This document shows positions 1 to 10,354 of a DNA stretch of 64,000 nucleotides, in pieces; the stretch's first letter is position 1, and every line of letters starts with the position of its first letter. The position numbers were made by a program, and so were the translations under genes. This DNA is from Riemerella anatipestifer. Its GTDB lineage: Bacteria; Bacteroidota; Bacteroidia; Flavobacteriales; Weeksellaceae. The notes below the pieces were generated by a model. The model saw only the letters and a program-made list of their open reading frames with translations. It ran no database searches and was not told the DNA's origin. The DNA lies in contig NZ_CP142016.1 of the NCBI RefSeq assembly GCF_035666175.1, positions 1,302,001-1,366,000 of the forward strand, in the 5' to 3' direction.

Positions 1-933
1 AGACATATGGTTTCTCCTAGTGTGAGCTTTTCTTATACACCTGACTTTGGTAAATCTAATTGGGGATATTACCGAAACTTTTACGGTGCAGATGGTTCTA
101 TAAATTCTTATTCTATATTTGAAGGAAGTATTTTTGGAACACCCTCCCGTGGGCTATCTCAAACTATCAGCTTTAACATCAATAATAATATTGAAATGAA
201 AGTTCGGTCTAAGACAGACTCTACTGGAGTTAAAAAGATTAAAATATTTGAAAATATCAATATTTCTGGAGGCTATAACTTTGCGGCTGAAAAATTCAAA
301 TGGTCAGCTTTCAATATCAGCTCTCAAAACTCACTCTTTAATAATAAGCTGAATATAAACTCTAGCCTTTCATTAGACCCTTATAAAATAGTGTTTAGTT
401 CAGACTCCAACATAGGAGAACGAGTGGATAAGTTTGGATATTTTAACCTTCAAAATTTTAATATTCAACTATCTTATCCTCTAAGTAGTTCTTTATTCGC
501 AAGTAAAGACAAGGACAGCCAAGCAAAGTATAAAACCAAAGGCAGTATAATGCAAGAGAAGTATTCTTTTGATGATGATAACTATGCCCATTTTGAACAG
601 CCTTGGACACTAAACATCAATGCTAATTACAACTACTCAAAGGTTCAAACAAGATTTGGCACTAAAGTAGCTTCCATAGGACTAGATGGTAACATAAAAT
701 TAACTCCATTTTGGACTATCAGTGGTAGTACCCATTACGATTTAATTAGCAAAGAGTTAGCTTACGGAAGATTAGGCTTCTCTAGAGACCAAAGGAGTTT
801 TACTATCAACTTTAACTGGGTACCTTTCGGAAGGTTTAAGGTCTATGATTTCTTCATCGGCATCAAAGCCAACATATTAAGAGACGCAGTAAAATACAGA
901 GAACGTAGTTTCCCACAACAAAGCGATTTTTAA
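1..933 (+). CDS. LptD-like outer-membrane protein, C-terminal part
   Basis: The frame is open to the left edge, so this is the 3' end of a longer gene; the ATG at position 7 is probably internal. The roughly 310 visible residues are made of alternating polar and aromatic beta-strands (for example FTINFNWVPFGRFKVYDFF near the end) with no other domain, as in the barrel of LPS-assembly proteins of the LptD/OstA type in Flavobacteriia. Such proteins insert lipopolysaccharide into the outer leaflet of the outer membrane. I assign the family from the look of the C-terminus and from its usual position before ridA; the N-terminal OstA domain that would settle it lies outside the window. Another large outer-membrane barrel is the alternative. 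Confidence 0.6.
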   Translation, partial: RHMVSPSVSFSYTPDFGKSNWGYYRNFYGADGSINSYSIFEGSIFGTPSRGLSQTISFNINNNIEMKVRSKTDSTGVKKIKIFENINISGGYNFAAEKFKWSAFNISSQNSLFNNKLNINSSLSLDPYKIVFSSDSNIGERVDKFGYFNLQNFNIQLSYPLSSSLFASKDKDSQAKYKTKGSIMQEKYSFDDDNYAHFEQPWTLNINANYNYSKVQTRFGTKVASIGLDGNIKLTPFWTISGSTHYDLISKELAYGRLGFSRDQRSFTINFNWVPFGRFKVYDFFIGIKANILRDAVKYRERSFPQQSDF

Positions 934-972
934 TTTTTTAAACACTTCTTTTAACACCAAGAAAAAAACTTT

Positions 973-980
973 TATATTTG
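973..980 (+). promoter_or_regulatory. -7 element upstream of ridA
   Basis: TATATTTG matches the Bacteroidota -7 consensus TAnnTTTG and lies 41 nt before the ridA start. No good TTTG is visible at the -33 distance, so only the -7 box is supported. Confidence 0.5.
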
Positions 981-1021
981 CCCTCTCAAAATTTAAACTA
1001 ATCCCAAACATCATAAATATC

Positions 1022-1402
1022 ATGAAAACAATTATATCAACCAATAACGCTCCTGCTGCCATAGGTCCTTACTCACAGGCTAATATGGTAAATGGTATTT
1101 TGTATATTTCAGGGCAAATCCCCATCAATCCCAGTAATGGAGAGTTGGTTACAGGAATAGAGAATGAGGCTCATCAAGTAATGAAAAACTTGGAAGCCAT
1201 ACTAAAAGAGGCAGGAATGTCTTTCTCTAATGTCGTAAAATCTACTATTTTCTTGAAAAATATGGATGATTTTGGCCTCGTTAATGATATTTATGCATCT
1301 TATCTAGACAGCACACAACTTCCAGCTAGAGAGACCGTACAGGTAAGCAGATTGCCTAAAGATGTGAATGTAGAAATTTCTATGATAGCACACCAATTTT
1401 AA
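1022..1402 (+). CDS. ridA: RidA family reactive enamine/imine deaminase
   Basis: At 126 aa it has the usual length of the YjgF/YER057c/UK114 family. It opens with the family pattern of an Ala-Pro-x-x-x-Gly-Pro-Tyr-Ser stretch (residues 10-18) and carries PARETVQVSRLPKD (about residues 101-114), where the Arg of PARE is the one that binds the substrate carboxylate. RidA hydrolyses the 2-aminoacrylate and related enamines made by PLP enzymes, so protecting other enzymes from damage; it works as a trimer in the cytosol. The stop codon directly abuts the start of the next gene, so the two are probably cotranscribed and translationally coupled. Identification is firm. Confidence 0.93.
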   Translation: MKTIISTNNAPAAIGPYSQANMVNGILYISGQIPINPSNGELVTGIENEAHQVMKNLEAILKEAGMSFSNVVKSTIFLKNMDDFGLVNDIYASYLDSTQLPARETVQVSRLPKDVNVEISMIAHQF

Positions 1403-1846
1403 ATGGACTTTGTTAGAAATACCATAGGAGTTTTATTAGGTCTAACCGCCGCAGGGCTTATCATCACACTAGGAGTTAGGCTGAATCCTTCGTGGATAAA
1501 TTATAGCACTTTTTCTCCCTTTGAACAATGGGAAAAGGTACTATATTCTGTAAAAAATGAAAATGGATTTTTTATTGCACTGCTTTTCTCCTCAGGTTTA
1601 GCTGCCACCGTAGGTGGTGTAACTACAGCCATTGTTGTAAAATATGCCAAAGTGGCTTACGCCATTCTAATAGGCTTTATTCTTTTATTTCTAGCGATGC
1701 TAGACATCATTATTTTTCCATACCACCCTACTTTTTATAAGATAACTATATTTCTAGTATTCTTTCCATTCTCTTGGTTAGGAGGAAAAATAGTAGAAGT
1801 AATTTATAACAAAGGCAAAAAGAAGCGTAGAGCTAACACAAACTAA
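1403..1846 (+). CDS. Small four-helix membrane protein of unknown function
   Basis: This 147-aa protein has about four hydrophobic segments (near residues 8-25, 55-78, 82-102 and 110-130) and a strongly basic C-terminal tail (KGKKKRR), which suggests an inner-membrane protein with a cytoplasmic tail. Its ATG follows the ridA stop codon with no gap, which supports coupled translation. I do not recognise a named family beyond the conserved hypothetical membrane proteins common in Flavobacteriia. The link to ridA is positional only and gives no function. Confidence 0.7.
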   Translation: MDFVRNTIGVLLGLTAAGLIITLGVRLNPSWINYSTFSPFEQWEKVLYSVKNENGFFIALLFSSGLAATVGGVTTAIVVKYAKVAYAILIGFILLFLAMLDIIIFPYHPTFYKITIFLVFFPFSWLGGKIVEVIYNKGKKKRRANTN

Positions 1847-1918
1847 AAACTAGCCTTAACCTCCTCTAAATCCATAAAAATAATCGAATTTATCTTCGCT
1901 TTTTTACTTAGAATTAGC

Positions 1919-1926
1919 TAAATTTG
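1919..1926 (+). promoter_or_regulatory. -7 element upstream of eno
   Basis: TAAATTTG fits TAnnTTTG and lies 27 nt before the enolase start. The -33 region is T-rich but has no clear TTTG. Confidence 0.45.
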
Positions 1927-1941
1927 TAGAGTTATTTTTAA

Positions 1942-3246
<1,305 letters not shown>

Positions 3247-3266
3247 TACATAAAACAATCATTATT

Positions 3267-3302
3267 ATAGCACTTATCTTTTGTGATAAGTGCTATTTTT
3301 TT
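3267..3302 (+). terminator. Rho-independent terminator of eno
   Basis: A perfect 12-bp stem (3267-3278 with 3285-3296), a 6-nt loop and a run of T follow the enolase stop codon by about 20 nt. Confidence 0.9.
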
Positions 3303-3348
3303 ATATCTTTATCGCAAAATTTAAGAAAAAATATAAAATAATTAGATT

Positions 3349-4635
3349 ATGTCTGACAATAAAGTTTTATTAAAGTACGATGGAAAGGAGTATGAATACC
3401 CTATCGTAGATAGTATTTTAGGAGATAGAGGGATTGATATTTCTAAATTAAGAGATGAAACGGGACTTATAACCCTAGATAAAGGCTACAAAAATACAGG
3501 TGCTACTATTAGTGAGATTACTTTCCTAGATGGTGACCAAGGGGAGCTATTCTATAGAGGCTATCCTATAGAACAAATCGCAGAGAAGTCTAACTTTACA
3601 GAAGTAATGTACCTATTGCTTCACGGAGAACTTCCTCCCGAAAAACAATTCAAAACTTTTGAAGATAGTATCAAAAACTATAACTGGGTAGCAGAAGAAA
3701 TGAAAAAGTTGATGGATGCATTCCCTCGCTCTGCACACCCTATGGGAGTTTTATCTTCTCTTACTTCCGCTCTTACAGCGTTTAATCCTAGAGCAGTAGA
3801 TGTTAAATCTAAAGAAGATTTAGACCATGCGGCAGTGATGCTTATCGCTAAGTTTTCTCACCTGGCTGCTTGGACTTACAGAAAAAAACAGGGGTTACCT
3901 CTTAATCACGGAGATAATAAATTAAACTATGTAGAAAACTTCTACAAGATGTGTTTCCGTATGCCAAACCAAGAGTTTGAGATAGATCCTGTTATTGTAG
4001 ATGCACTAGACAAACTTCTTATTCTTCACGCAGACCACGAACAGAATTGTTCTACTTCCACAGTAAGAATGGTGGGGTCTGCACACACAGGTTTATTTGC
4101 TTCTATTTCTGCTGGAGTTTCTGCTCTTTGGGGACCACTTCACGGTGGAGCTAACCAAGCCGTGATAGAAATGCTAGAGATGATAGAAAAAGATGGTGGA
4201 GATGTAGAAAAATATGTAAAGAAAGCTAAGGATAAAGAAGACAGCTTCCGTCTAATGGGCTTCGGACACAGAGTTTACAAAAACTTCGACCCTAGAGCGA
4301 AGATTATCAAGAAAGCTGCTGATGATATTCTTGGTAAGTTAGGTATACATGATAAAGCTCTGGATATCGCAATGCAACTTGAGAAAGTAGCTCTAGAAGA
4401 CGATTACTTTGTAGAAAGAAAACTTTATCCAAACGTAGACTTCTACTCTGGTATCATATACAGAGCTTTAGGAATCCCTACTGAAATGTTTACAGTAATG
4501 TTTGCTTTAGGAAGACTACCAGGATGGATTTCTCAATGGAAAGAAATGAGATTGATGGAAGATCCTATTGGAAGACCTAGACAAGTTTACCAAGGTGCTG
4601 GAAAAAGAGATTACACTCCAATGAACCAAAGATAA
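3349..4635 (+). CDS. gltA: Citrate synthase (type I)
   Basis: The 428-aa sequence matches hexameric bacterial citrate synthases in length and motifs: HADHEQNCSTSTVR, with the first active-site His region, the GPLHGGANQAV segment with the second catalytic His, and GFGHRVYKNFDPRA with the substrate-binding Arg and His. It condenses acetyl-CoA and oxaloacetate, the first step of the TCA cycle, in the cytosol. It lies between two intrinsic terminators, so it is a monocistronic unit beside eno, a central-carbon pair. No clear promoter could be fixed because the upstream region overlaps the eno terminator. Confidence 0.97.
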   Translation: MSDNKVLLKYDGKEYEYPIVDSILGDRGIDISKLRDETGLITLDKGYKNTGATISEITFLDGDQGELFYRGYPIEQIAEKSNFTEVMYLLLHGELPPEKQFKTFEDSIKNYNWVAEEMKKLMDAFPRSAHPMGVLSSLTSALTAFNPRAVDVKSKEDLDHAAVMLIAKFSHLAAWTYRKKQGLPLNHGDNKLNYVENFYKMCFRMPNQEFEIDPVIVDALDKLLILHADHEQNCSTSTVRMVGSAHTGLFASISAGVSALWGPLHGGANQAVIEMLEMIEKDGGDVEKYVKKAKDKEDSFRLMGFGHRVYKNFDPRAKIIKKAADDILGKLGIHDKALDIAMQLEKVALEDDYFVERKLYPNVDFYSGIIYRALGIPTEMFTVMFALGRLPGWISQWKEMRLMEDPIGRPRQVYQGAGKRDYTPMNQR

Positions 4636-4657
4636 TGTAAAATATCTCTAAAATATT

Positions 4658-4693
4658 AAATCTTTCCTTTTTTGTAAAAGGAAAGATTTTTTT
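4658..4693 (+). terminator. Rho-independent terminator of gltA
   Basis: A perfect 14-bp stem (4658-4671 with 4676-4689) with a 4-nt loop and a trailing T-run lies just after the gltA stop codon. Confidence 0.88.
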
Positions 4694-4848
4694 ATAATAC
4701 CATAATACAAATTCTACTATTAGTTTTACACCAACTTTTTCAATTCAACTTTTTTGTTTAAATTGGTTGCGTTAAAAGAGATTCACTCTCTTTGAAATTC
4801 TTTATCTCCTTTGAAATATTGATAAACAAACTTAAAAAATAATTCTAT

Positions 4849-5763
4849 ATGAAATTAAATATAAAAAACGAAACAGGTAGATTAAAATCAGTTGTTTTAG
4901 GGCAGCCACATTCTAATGGTCCAACTCCTACACTAGAAGAAAGCTATGATGCAAAATCTTATCACTCGATAGAAAATAATATTTATCCTAAAGAGGGTGA
5001 CATCATTAACGAAATGGACGCTTTTGAAGCTGTTTTAAGAAAGTATGATGTAGAAGTTTTTCGTCCAGAAATTATTCAAGATTATAATCAGGTTTTTGCT
5101 AGAGATGTTGCTTTCGTTATAGAAGACAGAATGATTATCTCTAATGTAATTCCTGACAGAGCTGATGAACAAGAAGCTTACCGTAAAATATTTGAAAAGG
5201 TAGAGTGGCGTAAAATCATTAACCTTCCAGACACAGCTCATATAGAAGGTGGAGATGTTATTGTATGGAATAACTTTATCTTCATAGGAACTTGTTTCAG
5301 TGAAGACTACCGAAATTTTAAAACCGCTAGAACCAACGAATATGCTATAGAAACTCTCAAAGAGTACTTCCCTAAGAAAAGAATTTTAGACTTTGATTTA
5401 AAGAAAAATGATAGAGTTCCATATCAAGGCATACTTCATTTGGACTGTACCTTTAATCCTGTAGGAAAAGACAAATGCATCATTTATAAAGATGGCTTTG
5501 TAGATGAGAGCGATTATCATTTAATCTTAGATATTTTTGGAAAAGAAAATTGCTTTGAGGTAACTTCTGAAGAAATGTTTGCGATGTTCCCTAATATTTT
5601 CTCTATATCACCAGAAGTAGTGGTTTCTGATAAAGCTTTTACTAGAATGAATAACCATCTTCGCGACGAGTGGGGACTTACAGTAGAAGAAATTCCTTAC
5701 AGAGAGATTTCTAAAATGGGAGGGCTATTAAGATGCTCTACCATGCCTCTAGTAAGAGAGTAA
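4849..5763 (+). CDS. Arginine deiminase / amidinotransferase superfamily hydrolase
   Basis: The 304-aa protein belongs to the guanidine-modifying (GME) superfamily. Visible landmarks in order are FARDVAFVI (substrate-binding Asp region), HIEGGDVIVW (Glu and Asp), LHLDCTF with the catalytic His, and a late Cys in LLRCSTMPL, the usual nucleophile position. Members act on arginine, methylarginines or related guanidines. It is shorter than classic ArcA (about 410 aa) and has no arcB or arcC beside it, so I would not call it part of an arginine deiminase pathway; amidinotransferase or dimethylarginine hydrolase activities are equally open. No terminator is visible between it and the baeRF3 gene, but the latter has its own promoter. 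Confidence 0.82.
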   Translation: MKLNIKNETGRLKSVVLGQPHSNGPTPTLEESYDAKSYHSIENNIYPKEGDIINEMDAFEAVLRKYDVEVFRPEIIQDYNQVFARDVAFVIEDRMIISNVIPDRADEQEAYRKIFEKVEWRKIINLPDTAHIEGGDVIVWNNFIFIGTCFSEDYRNFKTARTNEYAIETLKEYFPKKRILDFDLKKNDRVPYQGILHLDCTFNPVGKDKCIIYKDGFVDESDYHLILDIFGKENCFEVTSEEMFAMFPNIFSISPEVVVSDKAFTRMNNHLRDEWGLTVEEIPYREISKMGGLLRCSTMPLVRE

Positions 5764-5814
5764 TACACTGCAAACAAACACTTTATGTTAAAAATCATAT
5801 AAAGTCACGGGAGT

Positions 5815-5831
5815 TTGGCACCAATTATGCA
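5815..5831 (+). promoter_or_regulatory. Sigma-54-type -24/-12 promoter
   Basis: TTGGCACCAATTATGCA carries GG at 5817-5818 and GC at 5829-5830 with exactly 10 nt between them, the spacing required by RpoN holoenzyme, and the -24 half is a full TTGGCAC. The expected start site is near 5842, 14 nt before the ATG of the next gene. This is a sequence match only; the -12 half is TATGCA rather than the ideal TTGCA. Confidence 0.7.
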
Positions 5832-5855
5832 TAGAATAACAAAAAAAATAAATCT

Positions 5856-6938
5856 ATGAATTTACAAGTAAAATTGCAAAAATTAGCCAGCGAAGTGTCA
5901 AACCCCTGTGTGACTTTATCTCTAAACACACATAGAACTTACCCTGATAACAGGCAAGATGAAATAGTTCTAAAAAACTTAGTAAGAGAAGCCAAAAACA
6001 GGTTAGAGGAAAAGTTTAGCAACTCTAGAGAAATCAAAGAAGTTTTAGACAAACTAGAGGCTGTACCTGAAAAGATAAACCATGATTATAATCTAGATGG
6101 GCTTCATATTTTTATTTCTAAAGATACAGAAGAAATCATAAAAACAGCCTTCCCTGTAACCAAACACGAGACCTATGTAGACAATACATTCGCGATAAGA
6201 CCTTTAATACTAGCTGTAAATAGAAGTTTTGAATACCTTATCGTAGTTCTAAAAAAAGATGGAGTACCATTATATAGAGCTACAAATGATGCCGTTTTAG
6301 AGGAAATTAAAAATGAGGACTTTCCATTCCATGAAACGCCACTTCATCCTAAAAGTGATAAAAGAAAAAGTGATAGTAGCCATGTAGATGATTTGGATAG
6401 AGAGTATTTTAATCATGTAGATAAAGCCATTTTAGAAGTGACAAGAGCTCATTCATTAAAAGTGGTGGTAATCTCTACAGAAGACAATTACAGTAAGTTG
6501 CAACAAGTTGCTGATAATAAAGATATTTATTTAGGACATATAGATATAAATTATAATGAGCTAAAAGAACATCAAATAGCAGAAGAAGCTTACAAACTAG
6601 TAAGAGAGCATAAAATCCAGCTAAGAAAAAATGCTATTGAAGAGCTAAAAGAAGCCATTTCTCAGTCTCATGTACAAACTGACTTACAAGAGATTTATCG
6701 TTCAGCTATAGATGGTAGAGCTGAGCTACTAATTATAAGAAAAGATTATGAACAACCCGTAAGAATGCTTAATGATAGAGAATTTGAATTAGTAGAAGAC
6801 AGCAAAGAGGTAGGAGTTGAAGACGACATTATATCTAATATTTCTTGGGAAGTTCTAAGTAAAGGAGGACGAGTAATATTTACTTCTGATTCATCTTTTG
6901 ATGAGTTTGGAAATATAGCTTTAAAAGTAAAATATTAG
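5856..6938 (+). CDS. baeRF3-domain protein (bacterial archaeo-eukaryotic release factor family)
   Basis: The 360-aa protein looks like the baeRF3 family of eRF1-like proteins. It has an N-terminal region with CVTLSLNTHRTYPDNRQDE, a central block around YLIVVLKKDGVPLYRATND that resembles the start of the eRF1 core, and a C-terminal alpha/beta domain ending in GGRVIFTSDSSFDEFGNIALKVKY, which resembles the L7Ae-like domain end (GGxVxFxP). Such proteins are proposed to act on ribosomes under stress or starvation; the biochemical role is not established. The sigma-54-type promoter just upstream fits a stress or nutrient response. The gene ends at a terminator shared with the convergent ribosomal operon. 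Confidence 0.75.
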   Translation: MNLQVKLQKLASEVSNPCVTLSLNTHRTYPDNRQDEIVLKNLVREAKNRLEEKFSNSREIKEVLDKLEAVPEKINHDYNLDGLHIFISKDTEEIIKTAFPVTKHETYVDNTFAIRPLILAVNRSFEYLIVVLKKDGVPLYRATNDAVLEEIKNEDFPFHETPLHPKSDKRKSDSSHVDDLDREYFNHVDKAILEVTRAHSLKVVVISTEDNYSKLQQVADNKDIYLGHIDINYNELKEHQIAEEAYKLVREHKIQLRKNAIEELKEAISQSHVQTDLQEIYRSAIDGRAELLIIRKDYEQPVRMLNDREFELVEDSKEVGVEDDIISNISWEVLSKGGRVIFTSDSSFDEFGNIALKVKY

Positions 6939-6963
6939 TATTAATTATAAAAATATAGTAACA

Positions 6964-6998
6964 AAAAAAACGCTTCCAAAAATTGGAAGCGTTTTTTT
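6964..6998. terminator. Bidirectional terminator between baeRF3 gene and rplQ
   Basis: A 9-bp GC-rich stem (6971-6979 with 6983-6991, 3-nt loop) is flanked by seven A on the left and seven T on the right. It therefore gives a U-tract on both strands and can stop both the + strand baeRF3 transcript and the - strand ribosomal operon. Confidence 0.92.
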
Positions 6999-7017
6999 AT
7001 CTTAGATGAATAAATCT

Positions 7018-7509
7018 TTATTCTTCTACTTTCTCATCATTAGCTGCAGGAGCTTCTTGAGCAACTACCTCTTCTTTTTTAGTAGCAGGAGCAGCCTTTC
7101 TACGACTTCTTCTAGTCGTTTTCTTTTCTGCTTCGTTAGGATTGTAAAGCTCATTGAAATCTACAAGCTCTATCATTGCCATATCAGCAGAATCTCCTTG
7201 TCTAAATCCAGTTTTAATGATTCTACAATAACCACCGTTTCTCTCTGCAATTTTAGGAGCAATAGTTCTAAAAAGCTCACTAACAGCATATTTATTTTGT
7301 AAATAAGAGAAAACTACTCTTCTGTTATGTGTAGTATCTTCTTTAGATTTAGTAAGGATAGGCTCTACATATACTCTCAAAGCCTTAGCTTTAGCTACTG
7401 TAGTATTTATTCTTTTATGTTCAATTAGAGAACAAGCCATATTAGAAAGCATAGCTTTTCTATGAGAAGCAGTTCTACCTAAATGATTGAATTTTTTTCC
7501 GTGTCTCAT
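7018..7509 (-). CDS. rplQ: 50S ribosomal protein L17
   Basis: The first 115 residues are a typical L17 ([20 protein letters not shown], then [19 protein letters not shown]). The remaining 45 or so form a low-complexity Lys/Arg/Ala/Glu tail, an extension common in Bacteroidota L17 and absent from E. coli. It is the last gene of the ribosomal operon, 8 nt after rpoA, and is followed by the shared terminator. Confidence 0.96.
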   Translation of the reverse strand: MRHGKKFNHLGRTASHRKAMLSNMACSLIEHKRINTTVAKAKALRVYVEPILTKSKEDTTHNRRVVFSYLQNKYAVSELFRTIAPKIAERNGGYCRIIKTGFRQGDSADMAMIELVDFNELYNPNEAEKKTTRRSRRKAAPATKKEEVVAQEAPAANDEKVEE

Positions 7510-7517
7510 TTTAAGGA

Positions 7518-8513
7518 TTATTTATCAGCGTCTAACTTATATTTACTTACATCAAAACCGAAGTTAAGTCCCTTAGAATGAACAAGCTCTTCAAGTTCGG
7601 TTAATGATTTCTTTCCGAAGTTTCTAAATTTCATCAAATCAGATTTACTATAAGAAACTAGTTCACCTAGAGTCTCTACTTCAGCTGCTTTCAAGCAGTT
7701 AAGAGCTCTAACAGAAAGATCCATCTCTGCTAGTTTAGACTTAAGTAATTGTCTAGTGTGTAATGTTTCTTCATCATACTGAATAGATGCCTTTACCGCT
7801 TCCGTTTCCAATGTAATTCTCTCATCAGAGAACAACATGAAGTGGTATATAAGGATTTTAGAAGCTTCTATTAAAGCATTCTGAGGAGAGATAGAACCAT
7901 CAGTCTCTATATCTAGAATTAATTTTTCATAATCCGTTTTCTGCTCTACACGATAGTTTTCTACGCTGTACTTAACCTTCTTTATTGGAGTATAAATAGA
8001 GTCAATAGCAATAGTACCGATAGGAGCATTATTTGATTTATTTTGTTCTGAAGGAACATAACCTCTACCTTTATTGATGCTAAAATTCATTTCTAAATTT
8101 ACATCTTTTGTAAGATTACAAATCACCAATTCAGGATTTAAAACTTCAAAACCAGAAATAAATTTACCTAAATCTCCTGCTGTAAGCTGCTCTAAGTTAG
8201 CTATTTTAGCTGTAACTTGCTCAGACGGAGCATTCTCAGACTTAGCCTTTAAGCGAAGTTGTTTTAAGTTTAAAATAATTTCTGTTACATCTTCTATAAC
8301 TCCTGGAATGGTGGAAAATTCGTGCTCTACGCCTTCTATTTTGATAGATGTAATAGCATAACCTTCTAAAGAAGAGAGCAATACTCTTCTTAAAGCATGA
8401 CCGACAGTTAATCCATAACCTGGCTCCAAAGGTCTAAATTCAAACTGACCTTGAAACTCTGTGGAGTTAAGTAGGATTACTTTATCGGGTTTTATAAAAT
8501 TTAAAATTGCCAT
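7518..8513 (-). CDS. rpoA: RNA polymerase subunit alpha
   Basis: The 331-aa protein has the amino-terminal dimerisation and assembly domain (about 1-235, with [20 protein letters not shown]) and the carboxy-terminal DNA- and activator-binding domain (about 250-325, with LKCLK-like helix [15 protein letters not shown] and [14 protein letters not shown]). It scaffolds the beta and beta' subunits of RNA polymerase. It sits between rpsD and rplQ, the standard alpha-operon order. Length is normal for the phylum. Confidence 0.98.
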   Translation of the reverse strand: MAILNFIKPDKVILLNSTEFQGQFEFRPLEPGYGLTVGHALRRVLLSSLEGYAITSIKIEGVEHEFSTIPGVIEDVTEIILNLKQLRLKAKSENAPSEQVTAKIANLEQLTAGDLGKFISGFEVLNPELVICNLTKDVNLEMNFSINKGRGYVPSEQNKSNNAPIGTIAIDSIYTPIKKVKYSVENYRVEQKTDYEKLILDIETDGSISPQNALIEASKILIYHFMLFSDERITLETEAVKASIQYDEETLHTRQLLKSKLAEMDLSVRALNCLKAAEVETLGELVSYSKSDLMKFRNFGKKSLTELEELVHSKGLNFGFDVSKYKLDADK

Positions 8514-8541
8514 AGTTTTGGGTTGAGCAAAAATTTGATGA

Positions 8542-9150
8542 TTATTTAGAGTATAGTTCGACGATTAGCTGTTCCTTGATGTCTTCAGGAATTTGGATTC
8601 TCTCAGGTACTCCTACGAAAGTTCCTTCCTTAGTTTCATCATTGAACTGTAACCAGTCATAATTAGCTTTTGCAGAAAGTGCAGTCTCTATTACCTCAAG
8701 AGATTTAGACTTTTGTCTTACAGCTACTTTATCACCTGGTTTTAAAGAGTAAGAAGGTATGTTTACTACCTCTCCATTCACAGTGATATGTCTATGAGAT
8801 ACTAACTGTCTTGCAGCAGCTCTAGTTTTCGCAAATCCTAATCTATAAACTACGTTATCTAATCTAGATTCGCAAAGTTGAAGAAGAACTTCACCAGTTA
8901 CTCCTTTGCTAGCGTGTGCTTTTTTAAACAAGTTAGAGAACTGTCTTTCTAAAATACCATAAGTATATTTAGCTTTTTGTTTTTCAGCTAACTGTACTGC
9001 GTATTCAGACTTTTTAGCACCTCTTCTTTTGTTAGGCCCATGCTGTCCTGGCGGCTGGTTTCTTCTCTTCTCGAAGTTTTTATCATCTCCATAGATTGCT
9101 GCACCAAACTTTCTAGCAATCTTTGTTTTAGGTCCAATATATCTTGCCAT
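8542..9150 (-). CDS. rpsD: 30S ribosomal protein S4
   Basis: The 202-aa protein has the N-terminal S4 region and the RNA-binding S4 domain (about 93-155, with [20 protein letters not shown]). S4 binds 16S rRNA early in assembly. The N-terminal zinc-binding cysteines seen in some S4 proteins are absent. It is 19 nt after rpsK and 28 nt before rpoA. Confidence 0.98.
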   Translation of the reverse strand: MARYIGPKTKIARKFGAAIYGDDKNFEKRRNQPPGQHGPNKRRGAKKSEYAVQLAEKQKAKYTYGILERQFSNLFKKAHASKGVTGEVLLQLCESRLDNVVYRLGFAKTRAAARQLVSHRHITVNGEVVNIPSYSLKPGDKVAVRQKSKSLEVIETALSAKANYDWLQFNDETKEGTFVGVPERIQIPEDIKEQLIVELYSK

Positions 9151-9169
9151 TATTTTTTAAAATTTCGGG

Positions 9170-9559
9170 TTATACTCTTCTTCTTTTCGGTGGTCTACAT
9201 CCGTTGTGTGGCATAGGAGTCACATCAACGATTTCACTTACCTCTATTCCAGAGTTGTGAATAGTTCTTATAGCAGACTCTCTACCTGCACCTGGTCCTT
9301 TTACAAAAACTTTAACTCTTCTAAGACCAGCTTCGTGAGCTACCTGAGCACAGTTTTCTGCAGCCATTTGTGCAGCGAAAGGAGTATTTTTCTTAGAACC
9401 TCTAAAACCCATTTTACCAGCAGAAGACCAAGAGATTACTTCGCCGTTTTTGTTAGTTAAAGAAATAATGATATTATTGAAAGTGGCTTGGATATGAGCC
9501 TCGCCAATCGCTTCAACTTTTACTTTTCTCTTTTTAGTTACTTTAGTTTGTTTTGCCAT
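9170..9559 (-). CDS. rpsK: 30S ribosomal protein S11
   Basis: At 129 aa this is a normal S11, with [33 protein letters not shown] and the C-terminal [15 protein letters not shown] block. S11 forms part of the 30S platform near the mRNA exit. It is 11 nt after rpsM. Confidence 0.98.
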   Translation of the reverse strand: MAKQTKVTKKRKVKVEAIGEAHIQATFNNIIISLTNKNGEVISWSSAGKMGFRGSKKNTPFAAQMAAENCAQVAHEAGLRRVKVFVKGPGAGRESAIRTIHNSGIEVSEIVDVTPMPHNGCRPPKRRRV

Positions 9560-9570
9560 AATTCTAACGA

Positions 9571-9948
9571 TTATTTACTTGCCTTCTTCTTGTTAGCAAC
9601 AGTTTTTCTTTTTCCTTTACGGGTTCTAGAATTGTTTTTCGTTCTTTGGCCTCTTAAAGGTAATCCCAGTCTGTGACGTATTCCTCGTTGGCATCCTATG
9701 TCCATCAATCTCTTGATGTTCAATTGCACTTCAGAACGCAACTCTCCTTCTACTTTAATGTTTTCAGAGATGTAATTTCTGATTGCAGCCAATTCATCGT
9801 CATTCCATTCATTGACTTTCTTGTCTTCGCTGATTCCAGCGTTCTTCAAAATTTCTGACGCGGTGCTTTTTCCAATTCCGTAGATATAGGTAAGCCCTAT
9901 CACGCCTCTTTTGTTTTTTGGTAAATCAATACCTGCAATTCTCGCCAT
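9571..9948 (-). CDS. rpsM: 30S ribosomal protein S13
   Basis: The 125-aa protein begins [24 protein letters not shown] and ends in a basic tail, as S13 does, and keeps the [13 protein letters not shown] motif. It contacts the 50S subunit and P-site tRNA. It lies 17 nt after rpmJ. Confidence 0.97.
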   Translation of the reverse strand: MARIAGIDLPKNKRGVIGLTYIYGIGKSTASEILKNAGISEDKKVNEWNDDELAAIRNYISENIKVEGELRSEVQLNIKRLMDIGCQRGIRHRLGLPLRGQRTKNNSRTRKGKRKTVANKKKASK

Positions 9949-9965
9949 AATTTAATTTTGCTAAA

Positions 9966-10082
9966 TTAGCCTTGTCTTTGTTTAAATTTAGGGTTCTTTT
10001 TGTTAATAATGTACAATCTGCCTTTTCTTCTCACGATTTTGCAGTCTGCACTTCTCTTCTTAATTGATGCTCTTACTTTCAT
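9966..10082 (-). CDS. rpmJ: 50S ribosomal protein L36, zinc-free type
   Basis: Reading the - strand from 10082 gives a 38-residue protein starting [20 protein letters not shown] and ending NPKFKQRQG, a clear L36. The Cys-4 zinc knuckle of canonical L36 (three Cys and one His) is reduced to a single Cys at residue 14, so this is the zinc-independent form. It lies between infA and rpsM. Confidence 0.95.
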   Translation of the reverse strand: MKVRASIKKRSADCKIVRRKGRLYIINKKNPKFKQRQG

Positions 10083-10127
10083 AATGTTTTCTTTATGCTA
10101 TAGCCTCTAGCTATATAAGCTCTTAAA

Positions 10128-10343
10128 TTAATATCTAAATGTAATTCTTCCTTTAGATAAGTCATACGGAGAAAGCTCCAATTTAACTTTATCACCTGGA
10201 AGAAGTTTTATATAATGCATCCTCATTTTACCAGAAATATGAGCTATCAAAACATGCCCATTTTCCAGCTCTACTCTAAACATGGCGTTAGATAGTGCTT
10301 CCACTATCACGCCATCTTGTTCTATATGTTTCTGTTTAGCCAT
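10128..10343 (-). CDS. infA: Translation initiation factor IF-1
   Basis: The 71-aa OB-fold protein ([20 protein letters not shown] ... [16 protein letters not shown]) is a standard IF-1, which binds the 30S A site during initiation. It lies 11 nt after secY and 45 nt before rpmJ. Confidence 0.98.
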   Translation of the reverse strand: MAKQKHIEQDGVIVEALSNAMFRVELENGHVLIAHISGKMRMHYIKLLPGDKVKLELSPYDLSKGRITFRY

Positions 10344-10354
10344 AATACTTCTTC

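Noticed and set aside
3267..3349. A promoter for gltA
   Set aside because: TATCTTTT and TATCTTTA in this stretch only approximate TAnnTTTG and overlap or adjoin the eno terminator, so no site could be supported.
4849..5763. Naming the GME-family protein ArcA
   Set aside because: It is about 100 residues shorter than ArcA and lacks arcB/arcC neighbours, so only the superfamily is supported.
7006..7302. 98-codon frame on the + strand opposite rplQ
   Set aside because: It is the reverse of the low-complexity rplQ tail and has a Ser/Phe-rich composition typical of antisense frames.
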